DNA of 64,000 nt from Gammaproteobacteria bacterium. Lineage in GTDB: Bacteria; Pseudomonadota; Gammaproteobacteria; Acidiferrobacterales; SZUA-150. The notes beneath the pieces are model-generated. The model had not been told where the DNA came from and did no database searches. It saw only the letters and a program-made list of their open reading frames with translations. The DNA lies in assembly GCA_029880545.1 (NCBI GenBank), contig JAOUOD010000010.1, forward strand, positions 44,913 through 108,912, written 5' to 3'. This document shows, one piece after another, positions 13,081 to 23,111 of this stretch; position 1 is the first letter of the stretch, and each line of letters starts with the position of its first letter. The translations under genes and the position numbers were made by a program.

Positions 13081-15546
13081 ATGCTTGGCTTACTACAACA
13101 AGGAATCCGGATCCCCATCCTGCAATCTGGTCGCACCTGCATTATTATGCTTGGCATCAGTCTTGGCTATTTGACTGGGATCAATAATCTGGTCGAGGCT
13201 GCTGACCTAAAACCGCTGGAAGATCAAAAAACACCGGCAGCCCAGCAATCCGTGAATACCAATCCCGCGCCCAAAATCGAAAAACTGGGCGCACAAGCCC
13301 AAGGCAACCCCGGAAATAAACAAACCGGGGCTGTTGCCGGCACTAACCTGCCGTTGGCAGAAATGGCAAAAATCCGGGCGGAACAACAGGCACAGCAACG
13401 TGCCGCCAAATCCGCCACTCCCAACAATGCACGGAAACCGGCTCAAAAAAAGAAGTCATCCCCCGCCAGACCCGTTGAACCTGCGAAAGTTGTCAGCACC
13501 GGCGGCAACGAAATGCTCTTTAATTTCCAGGATGCTGATGTCAAGGCGGTGATCAAAACGATTTCACAAATTACTGGCAAGAATTTTATTCTCGATCCCC
13601 GGGTAAAAGGCAAAATCAGCATCATTTCCGCCAAACCCGTATCCAAGAAAGCCGCCTACCGGATATTTTTGTCCGCGCTCAGGGCGCAGGGTTTCACCAT
13701 CTCAGAGCTGGATCAAAACACGGTGAAGATTATTCCGGTTGGCGAAGGCAAGCAGGACGCGGGTCGCTTCTATAGTCGCTGGCAAGGCGAGCAGATGGTC
13801 AGCCAGGTGGTCGTGGTGCAGCATGGCAACGCCACGGAACTGGTGCCGCTGTTGCGGCCGCTAATGGCGCCCACGAGCCAATTATCCGCCTACACGCCAG
13901 CGAACGCGCTGATTATCACTGACTATGCCAGCAACATTGGCACCCTGATGGATCTGCTGAAAGAAATTGATCAGCCCGTTAGCACCGACGTTACCATTAT
14001 CCCCCTCGAGCACGCTTCGGCGCTCGATATGGCAGAACTGGTCAGCCAGCTCATGGCGCAACATTCTGGTGGTGGCGCACCTGGCATTCCCAAAGGCGCG
14101 GCAGCTGTTGGCTCTGTCGACGCCAGGACTTCGATCGTTCCTGACTTGCGAACAAACAGCTTACTCGTGCGCAGCGACAACCCAGGTAGTGTCGCCCAGA
14201 TTCGAAAACTCATTGAACGACTCGATGTGCCTGCAAAAACCGAAGGCAACACACGGGTAATTTATTTAAAAAACGCAGAAGCCAAGAAACTTGCCGATAT
14301 TCTGCGAGGCCTGCTGGAAGCTGGTGCCATTGCCGGCGCACCCTCGTCCGGCGGCCCACGGGGACGGCCGGGGACCGCTCAAGCAGCTCCAGCCGGCGCA
14401 CCCAAATCCATGATCCAGGCGGACGAGGATACCAATTCTCTCATCATTAACGCCTCAGATGCGGTTTATAACAATCTCAGGGGTGTCATTGACAAACTTG
14501 ATGCCCGCCGCGCCCAGGTGTTTGTGGAGGCCTTGATTGTTGAAATTTCTTCAAAGGATGCTATCGAGCTGGGTTTCCAATGGATGGGCGGTCGCCAGGC
14601 CGGCAACCAAGGCGGAGTTATCGGTGGAATGGCCAACTACGGCAACCCTTCTATTGCCGCCGCATCGGTTGACCCAACAGCCTTGGGCGCTTCCAACGGC
14701 TTGACACTCGCCTATCTTGGCCCTGAAATCATTCTGCCTGATGGCCGCATCATCCGGGGGCTTGGCGGGCTGGCGCGCGCACTGGAAACGGCGAACCAGG
14801 CCAATATTCTGTCTACACCGACACTACTGACCCTGGATAACGCGGAAGCCAAGATTGTCGTCGGCCAGAATGTCCCGTTCCTGACCGGCAGTTTTTCCAA
14901 TACCGGTGCCGGCGGCGGTACAGGCGGTTCTGTCAATCCGTTCCAGACGATCGAGCGCAAGGACGTCGGTCTCACGCTCGAGATCAAGCCACAGATTACC
15001 GAGGGTGGCGGTGTAAAGATGGAAATCAAGTCCGAGGTATCGAGCGTCAACAGTGCCGCAACCGGCCTTGCCCAGGACCTGATCACCAATAAACGGACCC
15101 TGGAAACCACGGTTGTTATCGAAGATCGATCCACGGTCGTGCTGGGTGGTCTTATCGAAGATACCGCTGACGAAGGCTCGCAAGGCGTGCCCATACTCAG
15201 CCGTATACCGATTCTTGGCTGGCTGTTTAAATACCAGAAAAAGGAAAAAAACAAGACCAACCTGATGGTGTTCCTCAAACCCACCATCATACGTGACGCC
15301 AAGGGCAGCACGTCATATACGCAAAATCGTTACGACTATATTATGCGCCAGCAGGATGATATCGGGCTGCTCGGTGATGACCACGAGACGTTGAAATCAT
15401 TTTCGCCGAAAAACAACCCGGAACCGAAAACTGAAGATGAGCGACTGTTTGAAAAATCGCAGGAAAGTGAGTATCTCGGTCCCCCGGAAGATGAGGGCTC
15501 GGCCAGCAGTGCGTCTGAAACTGGCAACGGCCGCGAAGATTCGTAG
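13081..15546 (+). CDS. gspD: Type II secretion system secretin GspD
   Basis: Outer-membrane secretin forming the exit channel of the type II system. The 821-residue protein has an N-terminal signal peptide (about 1-40). An unusually long Ala/Pro/Lys/Gln-rich linker (about 41-140) precedes the N0 domain (LFNFQDADVKAVIKTI), followed by N1-N3 modules with a Gly/Pro-rich loop near residues 418-440. The secretin domain carries the VGQNVPFLTGS signature near residue 594 and GVPILSRIPILGWLF near the end. It is the first gene of the cluster; no gspC precedes it. Classical GspD starts N0 shortly after the signal peptide, so the ~100-residue extension is odd. Confidence 0.96.
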   Translation: MLGLLQQGIRIPILQSGRTCIIMLGISLGYLTGINNLVEAADLKPLEDQKTPAAQQSVNTNPAPKIEKLGAQAQGNPGNKQTGAVAGTNLPLAEMAKIRAEQQAQQRAAKSATPNNARKPAQKKKSSPARPVEPAKVVSTGGNEMLFNFQDADVKAVIKTISQITGKNFILDPRVKGKISIISAKPVSKKAAYRIFLSALRAQGFTISELDQNTVKIIPVGEGKQDAGRFYSRWQGEQMVSQVVVVQHGNATELVPLLRPLMAPTSQLSAYTPANALIITDYASNIGTLMDLLKEIDQPVSTDVTIIPLEHASALDMAELVSQLMAQHSGGGAPGIPKGAAAVGSVDARTSIVPDLRTNSLLVRSDNPGSVAQIRKLIERLDVPAKTEGNTRVIYLKNAEAKKLADILRGLLEAGAIAGAPSSGGPRGRPGTAQAAPAGAPKSMIQADEDTNSLIINASDAVYNNLRGVIDKLDARRAQVFVEALIVEISSKDAIELGFQWMGGRQAGNQGGVIGGMANYGNPSIAAASVDPTALGASNGLTLAYLGPEIILPDGRIIRGLGGLARALETANQANILSTPTLLTLDNAEAKIVVGQNVPFLTGSFSNTGAGGGTGGSVNPFQTIERKDVGLTLEIKPQITEGGGVKMEIKSEVSSVNSAATGLAQDLITNKRTLETTVVIEDRSTVVLGGLIEDTADEGSQGVPILSRIPILGWLFKYQKKEKNKTNLMVFLKPTIIRDAKGSTSYTQNRYDYIMRQQDDIGLLGDDHETLKSFSPKNNPEPKTEDERLFEKSQESEYLGPPEDEGSASSASETGNGREDS

Positions 15547-15555
15547 ACTGACGCC

Positions 15556-17052
15556 ATGTCATCTGCTGTGAATATCGCCAGCCTGGATACCCAACTCGCC
15601 CAAGAGTTGCCTTATCATTTTGCCAAGCGTCATGGCGTGATTAGTGCGCGCCGTACAGATTCTCATATCGAAGTGTGGGTTCGTCCAGGTGTAACCGCTA
15701 CCGCTATCGCCGAATTGCAGCGATCGCTTTCTGCCGGCATTGCGTTGATAGAGCTGGGCAAGGAAGAATTTGAGCACGCATTGACACACGCTTACGAGCG
15801 CGGTGCCAGCCATGCTGAACAAATCGTCGGCAACCTGGACGAAAGCATGGACCTCAGTGACCTGGCCCAGAACCTGCCCCAGGCCGAAGACCTGCTGGAA
15901 AGTGAAGACGATGCACCTATCGTCCGACTCATTAATGCCCTGCTGTCCCAGGCGGTACGGGAAGGCGTATCTGACATACATATAGAACCATTTGAAACCC
16001 GGTCTGTAGTGCGCTTTCGACAGGACGGCATACTCCGGGATATTGTTGAACCTCAGCGTGCTGTACACGGCGTACTGGTTTCGCGCATCAAGATCATGGC
16101 GCAGATGGATATTGCTGAAAAACGCTTGCCACAGGATGGACGCATCACCCTGAGACTGGCTGGCAGACCCGTGGATGTACGTGTATCCACCCTGCCAACA
16201 GGTCACGGTGAGCGCGTGGTCTTGCGCTTACTGGACAAGCAAGCCGGCCGACTGGACCTTGCCCACCTGGGCATGGAAACCAATACCCGCGACCCGCTCA
16301 TCGAGCTGATCAATCAGCCTCACGGAATCATTCTGGTTACCGGCCCAACAGGCTCGGGTAAAACCACCACCCTGTACGCAGCGCTGGCGGAATTGAATCA
16401 CACCGAGCTCAATATAATGACCGTCGAAGATCCAATCGAATACGACCTCGATGGGATCGGTCAAACCCAGGTAAACTCCAAAATTGATATGAGCTTTGCC
16501 CGGGCACTGCGCTCTATTCTTCGCCAGGATCCTGACGTTGTCATGATTGGCGAAATTCGTGACCTGGAAACAGCTCAAATCGCTGTCCAGGCGAGCTTGA
16601 CCGGCCACCTGGTGCTGGCCACCATCCATACCAACGACTCGGCCGGTGCCGTTACCCGCCTCGTCGACATGGGCGTGGAACCGTTCCTGGTTGCGTCCAG
16701 CCTGATTGGAGTGCTGGCCCAACGGCTCGTGCGCAAGCTATGCCCTGCCTGTCGTGAATCATACCAGCCGGATGATTCCGAGATTGCTCTTATCGGTAGT
16801 CATGCAGACACCCTTTATCGCCACAAAGGTTGCCCGGAATGCGGATTTACCGGCTACCAGGGGCGAACCGGTATCTACGAATTACTGGAAGTTGACCACG
16901 TCATGCGCGGCCTGATCCATGATGCCGAAGCCGAAGACCGGATTCGCGATCATGCACGAACAAAAGGGATGCATTCGCTCAAGGAAGACGGTATGCGCTG
17001 GGTTGTTCGAGGCGCAACCAGCCTTGAAGAAGTTTTACGGGTCGCGCGGTAA
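15556..17052 (+). CDS. gspE: Type II secretion ATPase GspE
   Basis: Cytoplasmic hexameric ATPase that powers pseudopilus assembly. 498 residues. The N1E domain is followed by the core with Walker A GPTGSGKTT at residues 263-271, an Asp-box/Walker B region (RQDPDVVMIGEIRD), and HTNDS. The C-terminal zinc-binding tetracysteine element has Cys at about 396, 399, 426 and 429 (CPAC ... CPEC), typical of GspE and of PilB relatives. It begins 9 bases after gspD and ends 6 bases before gspF, so it is in the same operon. Confidence 0.97.
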   Translation: MSSAVNIASLDTQLAQELPYHFAKRHGVISARRTDSHIEVWVRPGVTATAIAELQRSLSAGIALIELGKEEFEHALTHAYERGASHAEQIVGNLDESMDLSDLAQNLPQAEDLLESEDDAPIVRLINALLSQAVREGVSDIHIEPFETRSVVRFRQDGILRDIVEPQRAVHGVLVSRIKIMAQMDIAEKRLPQDGRITLRLAGRPVDVRVSTLPTGHGERVVLRLLDKQAGRLDLAHLGMETNTRDPLIELINQPHGIILVTGPTGSGKTTTLYAALAELNHTELNIMTVEDPIEYDLDGIGQTQVNSKIDMSFARALRSILRQDPDVVMIGEIRDLETAQIAVQASLTGHLVLATIHTNDSAGAVTRLVDMGVEPFLVASSLIGVLAQRLVRKLCPACRESYQPDDSEIALIGSHADTLYRHKGCPECGFTGYQGRTGIYELLEVDHVMRGLIHDAEAEDRIRDHARTKGMHSLKEDGMRWVVRGATSLEEVLRVAR

Positions 17053-17058
17053 CCCGCT

Positions 17059-18279
17059 ATGGCTGCCTACGAATACCAGGCTCTCAACGCCCAGGGGCGC
17101 ACCGTAAAAGGTGTACTGGAAGGCGATAACGAGCGCCAGGTACGCGGCGTGCTGCGGGACAAGGGATTAACCCCTCTCGCTGTCAATGCCATACGGGAAA
17201 CTAGCCCGCGTAGTGGCGCATTCCAGTTCAGCTTCAGTCAACCGGGTATTTCCGGCAACGATCTCGCGCTCATTACCCGGCAATTTTCCACCCTGGTTCA
17301 CGCCGGACTTACAATAGAAGACTGCCTGAATGCCCTGATCGAACAAACCGAGTCCCGTCGCGTGAGCAATGTCCTCGCCGGCGTGCGCGGTCATGTCCTG
17401 GAAGGCCAGTCACTTGCCCGGGCCATGGCCCAGTTTCCCAATGCCTTCCCTGATATTTACCGCAGCATGATTGAGGCCGGCGAACAATCCGGACAGCTGG
17501 CACAGATACTGGAACGACTTGCAGATTACATGGAAAATCGTCAGGCGTTACAGAACAAGGTTGTCCAGGCATTCATCTACCCTGCCTTGGTGACCATGCT
17601 GGCAATCGCCATGGTCAGCCTGCTAATGGTGTACGTCGTGCCCAAGGTAACCCGCGTATTCGAAAATACCGGCCAGGAATTGCCCGCGTTGACCAAGGCG
17701 CTGTTATGGACCAGTGACACGGTTCGCGCCGGTGGCATGCTCTGGCCAGTGGCGATAATCGCGATTGTTTTCGCCGTTCGCTACGCACTCAGGCAACCTC
17801 ATATTCGCCATGCCTGGCACCATTTATTGCTTCGCATGCCCGTAACCGGCAGGGTTACCCGTGGCGTTAACGCCGCACGCATGGCCAATGCGTTAGGCAT
17901 ATTGGTCGCCAGCGGCATTCCGCTTCTCAGCGCCATGCGTTATGGCGTGGACCTGATCAACAATATTCCGATGCGCACAGCCATGGAGCATGCCCTGCAC
18001 CAGGTTCGCGAGGGCGGATCATTCTCGCGGGCACTTGGAAAAAGTCGACTGTTTCCGCCGCTGATTGTTCACCTGATTGGCAGTGGCGAAGCTACCGGCA
18101 AACTCGATACCATGCTGGTTCGGGCGGCTGAGGCCCAGGAGCGGGAACTGGAAAACTGGGTTAAGACCTTTACCGCCATTTTGGAGCCACTTCTCATTAT
18201 TGGCATGGGTGTAATGGTATTATTGATTGTATTGGCAATCATGATGCCAATATTTGAAATGAATCAACTCGTAAAATAG
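17059..18279 (+). CDS. gspF: Type II secretion inner-membrane platform protein GspF
   Basis: Polytopic inner-membrane protein on which the pseudopilus is assembled, in contact with GspE and GspL. 406 residues, full length, with two repeated GspF domains (about 70-195 and 273-395) and three hydrophobic segments near 170-190, 222-240 and 373-395. The family motifs ALITRQFSTLVHAGL and the second-repeat ESGEATGKLD-like segment (IGSGEATGKLDTML) are present. It lies between gspE and gspG with gaps under 25 bases. Confidence 0.96.
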   Translation: MAAYEYQALNAQGRTVKGVLEGDNERQVRGVLRDKGLTPLAVNAIRETSPRSGAFQFSFSQPGISGNDLALITRQFSTLVHAGLTIEDCLNALIEQTESRRVSNVLAGVRGHVLEGQSLARAMAQFPNAFPDIYRSMIEAGEQSGQLAQILERLADYMENRQALQNKVVQAFIYPALVTMLAIAMVSLLMVYVVPKVTRVFENTGQELPALTKALLWTSDTVRAGGMLWPVAIIAIVFAVRYALRQPHIRHAWHHLLLRMPVTGRVTRGVNAARMANALGILVASGIPLLSAMRYGVDLINNIPMRTAMEHALHQVREGGSFSRALGKSRLFPPLIVHLIGSGEATGKLDTMLVRAAEAQERELENWVKTFTAILEPLLIIGMGVMVLLIVLAIMMPIFEMNQLVK

Positions 18280-18301
18280 TTTATTGGATACCGGTGAAGT
18301 T

Positions 18302-18781
18302 ATGGAATTGAATTCTGACAAGTTTCGCAACAACCAGTCTTTCGGCGCCGCGCGTCAAAGCGGTTTTTCCCTGATTGAAATTATGGTGGTCGTGGTCATT
18401 CTCGGCATCCTGTCGAGCTATGTTGTACTCAACATCATGGACAAGCCTGACCAGGCTCGCCAAATAGCAGCCAAGAATGATATCAGCACCATCATGAGCG
18501 CGCTCAAGCTCTACAAGCTCGATAACAGCACCTATCCCAGCACCGAGCAGGGCCTGATGGCGCTGGTTCAGCGGCCTTCTGCCGGCCGCGTTCCCAACAA
18601 CTGGAAAAAAGGTGGTTACCTGGAGAAACTTCCCAAGGATCCCTGGGGTGGTGAATACCAATACCTGAGCCCTGGAGTTCGAGGTACCGATTTCGACCTG
18701 TTCAGCTATGGCGCCGACGGTCAGCCAGGCGGTGAGGATTGGGATCGTGATATTGGTAACTGGAACCTGGATGAAATCTGA
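18302..18781 (+). CDS. gspG: Type II secretion major pseudopilin GspG
   Basis: Main subunit of the periplasmic pseudopilus. The ATG at 18302 (preceded by GGTGA) gives 159 residues; an upstream in-frame TTG is possible but less likely. A leader ending QSG precedes the prepilin-peptidase site and the FSLIEIMVVVVILGIL hydrophobic helix. The C-terminal region has GTDFDLFSYGADGQPGGEDW, the calcium-binding loop typical of GspG. No prepilin peptidase (gspO/pilD) lies in the window, so one must be encoded elsewhere. Its stop overlaps gspH by 11 bases. Confidence 0.96.
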   Translation: MELNSDKFRNNQSFGAARQSGFSLIEIMVVVVILGILSSYVVLNIMDKPDQARQIAAKNDISTIMSALKLYKLDNSTYPSTEQGLMALVQRPSAGRVPNNWKKGGYLEKLPKDPWGGEYQYLSPGVRGTDFDLFSYGADGQPGGEDWDRDIGNWNLDEI

Positions 18782-19295
18782 TCCTTCTGCACAGCGGATC
18801 AACCCCATCACCGCCCGGCAATCGGGCGGTTTTACATTAATCGAGTTAATGGTCACGGTAACCCTGGTGGCCATTATTGCCGGCATGGTAGTCCTGAGCA
18901 TAGGCGATGATCCCAAACGCGCCGCCAGCGACGAGAGTCAGCGTTTGCAGGCCCTGCTGTCACAGCTGCGCGAAGAAGCTGTACTGCAGGGAAAGGTGTA
19001 TTTTTTCCGCGCAGAGCTGGATAAATACGCATTCCTGTTTCCCGACAAAAAAGGCAAACTGGCACCCATTGAAGACGAGTTATTCAGGCCACGCCAGTTT
19101 TCAGAAGGTGTCGCGGTGATAGACAGCGAAGTGGACGGCAAGGCAACCCACCAGGACCCGGTTATTATCATCTACCCTACCGGGGACCTGAGTCCATTTC
19201 GGATGATCATCGGCAATAGCGGTGCTCACTGGCAGCTGAGCAGCGACATCAACGGTGAGATTCAACGGGAACCGGCAGAGATCAAGGATAACTGA
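18771..19295 (+). CDS. gspH: Type II secretion minor pseudopilin GspH
   Basis: Minor pseudopilin near the pseudopilus tip. The ATG at 18771 sits inside the 3' end of gspG (11-base overlap) and gives 174 residues. The leader ends RQSGG before FTLIELMVTVTLVAII, a type IV-pilin-like N-terminal helix, followed by a GspH-type globular domain with a conserved QLREEAVLQGK helix. Longer in-frame starts run through gspG and were not chosen. The position G-H-I supports the assignment. Confidence 0.93.
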   Translation: MKSDPSAQRINPITARQSGGFTLIELMVTVTLVAIIAGMVVLSIGDDPKRAASDESQRLQALLSQLREEAVLQGKVYFFRAELDKYAFLFPDKKGKLAPIEDELFRPRQFSEGVAVIDSEVDGKATHQDPVIIIYPTGDLSPFRMIIGNSGAHWQLSSDINGEIQREPAEIKDN

Positions 19296-19302
19296 CAAGA
19301 CC

Positions 19303-19683
19303 ATGATATTTCCCGGGCACCAACAACGCGGATTCACACTGATTGAAATCCTGGTTGCACTTGCGGTCGTCGCCATCTCGTTTGCCGGAATTGTTGGCGT
19401 AATTGGCCAGGCCGCGGAAACTACTGGCAGCCTTCGCGATCGCAATCTCGCCTTGTGGCTGGCACAAAACCGCCTTGCTATTCATCAGCTGGAGAAAAGC
19501 TGGCCCGGTATCGGCACTCGTACCGGCAACGACGAATTTGCTGCGAGGGAATGGCAGTGGGAAGAACAGGTTCAATCAAGCGTCCATGACGATATTCGCC
19601 GGATCGAGATTCGCATTCGACAAAAAGATGATGATCACATTCTCGCAGTACTGATCGGTGTACTGAGAAAACCGCCAACATGA
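19303..19683 (+). CDS. gspI: Type II secretion minor pseudopilin GspI
   Basis: Minor pseudopilin that with GspJ and GspK forms the tip complex. The ATG at 19303, 7 bases after the gspH stop, gives 126 residues starting with a short basic leader ending QQRG before FTLIEILVALAVVAIS. The body has the ALWLAQNRLA helix common to GspI. Its TGA overlaps the gspJ ATG by four bases. Size is normal for the family. Confidence 0.93.
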   Translation: MIFPGHQQRGFTLIEILVALAVVAISFAGIVGVIGQAAETTGSLRDRNLALWLAQNRLAIHQLEKSWPGIGTRTGNDEFAAREWQWEEQVQSSVHDDIRRIEIRIRQKDDDHILAVLIGVLRKPPT

Positions 19684-20312
19684 AATTCCCGATATCTCAT
19701 TCCGGGTTTACGCTACTTGAGCTGCTGGCAGCAATGGCGATTTTCGCCATCATGTCGGTAATGACCTTCTCCGGTCTCAGCTTTGTCCTGGATGCCCGCG
19801 ATCATCTCGAGGCAGAACGCAAGAGCCAACAAGGACTGGCACTTGCTTTTCTTCGTATGGAGGAAGACATCAGTCAGTGCAGGGATCGCGATATTCGCCT
19901 GGCTGACGGTTCCACCGGCCCGGCACTGGAAGGCAGAGAGGCTGATACACGCGCACTAGGCGCTCCGGTTTTTGAATGTACACGCGGGGGTATGTCAATT
20001 ATCGGCAGTAGCCCGGTTTCCGATCTTCAGCGAATAGGTTACCGACTGGATGACGAGCAAAGACTGTTCCGTTTGGCATGGCCGGTCCTTGATCGTGCGC
20101 CGCAGACCGAACCCCGGTCACAGCAAATTCTTGCCAACGTCGAGAACTTCGCGGTTCGCTACCATGACGGGGCCAAGTGGCACCAGACCTGGCCATTGCC
20201 CCAGCAACTCGGTCAACAACAATTACCACCGAGTCTACCCAAGGGTGTTGAAATCATTATTCAACAAAGCGGGCAAGCAGAAATAAACAGGGTGCTGCGA
20301 ATCAATGACTAG
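19680..20312 (+). CDS. gspJ: Type II secretion minor pseudopilin GspJ
   Basis: Minor pseudopilin of the tip complex. 210 residues with a short leader (ending SHSG) before FTLLELLAAMAIFAIM, then a globular domain with the family segment FLRMEEDISQCRDRDIR near residue 60 and a C-terminal EIIIQQSGQAEINRVLRI strand. The start forms an ATGA overlap with gspI, and the stop overlaps gspK by eight bases, so translation is coupled along the pseudopilin genes. Confidence 0.93.
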   Translation: MKFPISHSGFTLLELLAAMAIFAIMSVMTFSGLSFVLDARDHLEAERKSQQGLALAFLRMEEDISQCRDRDIRLADGSTGPALEGREADTRALGAPVFECTRGGMSIIGSSPVSDLQRIGYRLDDEQRLFRLAWPVLDRAPQTEPRSQQILANVENFAVRYHDGAKWHQTWPLPQQLGQQQLPPSLPKGVEIIIQQSGQAEINRVLRIND

Positions 20313-21279
20313 ACCAGCCACCAATATGCCGTTGCGCAGACAGCGCGGTGTAGCCCTGGTCACCGCTATTTTCGTGGTGACGGTTGTTGCTACTGCAACC
20401 GCCTATATCAGCTTTAGCCAGCAAATCAACTTGCGCCAATTCGAGAATCGGGCAGCACAGGCCCAGTCTGAAGCAGTTCGCCAGGGTGCCATAGAGGGCG
20501 CGATCACCATGATGTTGATCGATGCCCAGAACAGCAGCAACGACCACCTTGATGAATTATGGGCAAAGACGCCACTTGCCGGGGATGTTGGCGAGGGCCA
20601 GTTTTTTGCCATCGTCACCGATGCCCAGGGCAAGTTCAATCTCAATAATCTGCTCAAGCCGGACGGCACGCCTAGCACCCCCGATATCGCGGTTTTTCGT
20701 CGAATTCTGGAAGCCCAGGATATCCGCCCGGACCTTGTCGATTCCGTGCTTGATTGGCTGGACAAGGACTCCCAAAGGCGTGCTTCCGGGGCTGAAGATG
20801 TCGACTATCTCTCGCTCACTACGCCCTACCGCACAGCCGCCAGAAATTTCGAGAGCATTGACGAACTCAGACTGGTGGCCGGTTTCGTGCCGAAATATGT
20901 CAATCTAATACGCGACTACCTCAGTGCATTACCCGGCAGAACCACCATCAATATCAATACTGCTCCCGATGCCGTATTCAAAGCCCTGTTTCAGCCAACT
21001 GCGGATCCTGCGGTTGTAGAGCAGATTCTGAAGGATCGGCAACAGAAGCCATTCACCCAGAAAACCGACCTGGCCGGCAGATTTCACGGAACCCCGGGGC
21101 TGCCGGATGTCGAATATGATGTGAAGTCAGACTATTTTAATGTTAACGTTAGCACCCAGTTTGGTCGCCTGGATCGATCATTTGAAGCGCTCATTCACCG
21201 GGAAAGCAAGACCCTGGGCCAACTGGTCTGGAGCAGCAACCGGGTATTGTTGATTGGCACGGAAGAACGTGAACAGTAG
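20305..21279 (+). CDS. gspK: Type II secretion minor pseudopilin GspK
   Basis: Largest minor pseudopilin; caps the pseudopilus. 324 residues: a leader with RRQRG, then the hydrophobic helix VALVTAIFVVTVVATATAY, then the large alpha-helical insert typical of GspK with DAQGKFNLNNLL and LDWLDKDSQRRASGAED (the conserved calcium-proximal region). The +5 glutamate is absent, as usual in GspK. It overlaps gspJ at its start and gspL at its end. Confidence 0.94.
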   Translation: MTRPATNMPLRRQRGVALVTAIFVVTVVATATAYISFSQQINLRQFENRAAQAQSEAVRQGAIEGAITMMLIDAQNSSNDHLDELWAKTPLAGDVGEGQFFAIVTDAQGKFNLNNLLKPDGTPSTPDIAVFRRILEAQDIRPDLVDSVLDWLDKDSQRRASGAEDVDYLSLTTPYRTAARNFESIDELRLVAGFVPKYVNLIRDYLSALPGRTTININTAPDAVFKALFQPTADPAVVEQILKDRQQKPFTQKTDLAGRFHGTPGLPDVEYDVKSDYFNVNVSTQFGRLDRSFEALIHRESKTLGQLVWSSNRVLLIGTEEREQ

Positions 21280-22606
21280 TTTATTCATTTCTATAAAGCA
21301 AAAGATCGCGGCGCTGCAGACCAGGAAAGCCAAGGCCGAGTCCTGGCAGTCTGCCCCGGTCACGCTTGAAATTTTCCTTCCGCAAAGCTGGAGCAAAAAC
21401 ACATCAACAGGTCTGGCAGAGGGATCAACTTCAGCAACTATTGCCGAGCCGATAGCCTGGTGCTTGCGCAAGAATAACCTGGTCGTTGAACAAGGCAACG
21501 TTGACACACTTGGCAAGCTCAAGGAGCAAGCCAGGGGGGCAAACATTATCGCCTGGGCTCCGGCCAATGCCGTGTTGCTTACCAGCCTGCAGATGCCCAC
21601 GACCAGAAGAAAACGAATTGAACAGGCACTGCCCTACGCGATGGAAGACATCATACTGGGTGACCCGTCGAACCAGCATTTTGTCTATTCGCCCGGCACT
21701 GACTCCGGATTATCCATTGCTGTCGTCAACAAGGTCCTGATCGGCGAATGGAAGCAGGTATTCGAGCAGGCCGGGTTATATGTGCGCGCTGTGTTGCCCT
21801 TACCGCTTGGGCTGCCCTATGGTGACTCTTCCGCCGTCCTTGCCAAAGACGCCGACTGCTGCTGCCTGCGAACAAGCGAGTCAAAAGGATTATCAGTTCC
21901 CTGTTCTGACAACAACACCCTGCTAACTTCCCTGAAGTCGGCGTTATCGTCAACGGAGTCACCGATTACCCGCCTGAACGTCTACAACTTTGACGAAACA
22001 ACGGAATGGGAAAACTGGCATTCTGCGCTGGACCTTGAAATTCGAAGTGGCAACCAGCCATTGGTTAACCTGCTGCATCCACGCCATTGCAGCCTTAACC
22101 TGCTCCAGGGTCAATACAGTATCCAGCCTGCAGAGACCACGACTCCGCTTTACCGGCTACGCAGTGCGGCGGTAATGGCCGGCATTGCCATAGCTGCATT
22201 ATTTGTCTTGCAGGCTGGTGATGCCTATCGACTGAAACAGGAGAGCAACCGGATTCAGCAGGAAATGCTATCCCTGTTTCGTACAACTTTCCCGGACGCG
22301 AAGGTTATTGTCGACCCGGTACTGCAGATGCAGCAAAAATTCAACGAACTCCGCGGTGGCGGTGGCGATGCGTTTCTCGGTCTGCTTATGAAGGTCACCC
22401 CTGTTTTGACCGGGGGCGATCATGTAACAATCAGCTCGATCAGTTATGGCGGAGCAGACCTGACAATCAACCTGACCGTAAAGGATTACGCCGCACTTGA
22501 TACACTCAAACAAAGGGCCAATGCTGCCAGCATCAAGCTCGAAGTATTGTCAGCCAATCGCGTTGAAAACAAGGTAAGCGGCAGAATCAAGCTAAGCCAT
22601 GGTTAA
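21269..22606 (+). CDS. gspL: Type II secretion assembly protein GspL
   Basis: Bitopic inner-membrane protein that links the GspE ATPase in the cytoplasm to GspM. A GTG at 21269 preceded by GGAAG gives 445 residues and overlaps the gspK stop by 11 bases; a TTG five codons upstream is an alternative. The N-terminal ~290 residues resemble the actin-like cytoplasmic GspL domain (WAPANAVLLTSLQMP, EQALPYAMED). One membrane segment lies near 295-315, and a periplasmic ferredoxin-like domain follows. Sequence is divergent, as usual for GspL, but context is decisive. Confidence 0.9.
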   Translation: MNSSLFISIKQKIAALQTRKAKAESWQSAPVTLEIFLPQSWSKNTSTGLAEGSTSATIAEPIAWCLRKNNLVVEQGNVDTLGKLKEQARGANIIAWAPANAVLLTSLQMPTTRRKRIEQALPYAMEDIILGDPSNQHFVYSPGTDSGLSIAVVNKVLIGEWKQVFEQAGLYVRAVLPLPLGLPYGDSSAVLAKDADCCCLRTSESKGLSVPCSDNNTLLTSLKSALSSTESPITRLNVYNFDETTEWENWHSALDLEIRSGNQPLVNLLHPRHCSLNLLQGQYSIQPAETTTPLYRLRSAAVMAGIAIAALFVLQAGDAYRLKQESNRIQQEMLSLFRTTFPDAKVIVDPVLQMQQKFNELRGGGGDAFLGLLMKVTPVLTGGDHVTISSISYGGADLTINLTVKDYAALDTLKQRANAASIKLEVLSANRVENKVSGRIKLSHG

Positions 22607-22611
22607 ACCAA

Positions 22612-23103
22612 ATGACTGACTCCATTGCACAAATCAAGCAGAAATGGCGCGGCCTGCAACCACGCGAACGAACCATAATCCTGGTCGGATCTGTGATTCT
22701 CGCCGTCTTTTTTGTCTATGCCGGGGTATGGATTCCAGTCGCCGGAAAAATCCAGGCACTCAGTACCACGCTGCCTAAAAAACAGGCACAACTGGCTCTC
22801 ATGCAAACACAGGCAAGAACAATCAAGCTCGCCACCAGCAACTCGGGAGCGAAGCCGGAAGGTACGGTAATGGCCCGCATTGAAGCAATCAGTCGCCAGA
22901 GAAACCTGGCATCCCTGATCGACACCATGGAACCACAAGGCAATGACGGCGTACGGCTGGTTATCAGCAGCATCAGCTTCGACCAGCTCATTGACCTGAT
23001 TGATGCAGCCAACAGACAATCACTGATGACCAGCAGTGCTTCCCTGGATGCCACAGAAAACATCGGCACAGTCAGCGCGCGCATGGTATTCAAAGAGCAA
23101 TAA
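22612..23103 (+). CDS. gspM: Type II secretion protein GspM
   Basis: Small bitopic inner-membrane protein that partners GspL. 163 residues: a cytoplasmic N-terminus with WRGLQPRERTIILVGS, one membrane helix near 22-42, and a periplasmic ferredoxin-like domain. The RGLQPRER-type motif just before the helix is typical of GspM. It starts 5 bases after gspL and is followed 8 bases later by gspN. Confidence 0.92.
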   Translation: MTDSIAQIKQKWRGLQPRERTIILVGSVILAVFFVYAGVWIPVAGKIQALSTTLPKKQAQLALMQTQARTIKLATSNSGAKPEGTVMARIEAISRQRNLASLIDTMEPQGNDGVRLVISSISFDQLIDLIDAANRQSLMTSSASLDATENIGTVSARMVFKEQ

Positions 23104-23111
23104 AGCTGCAG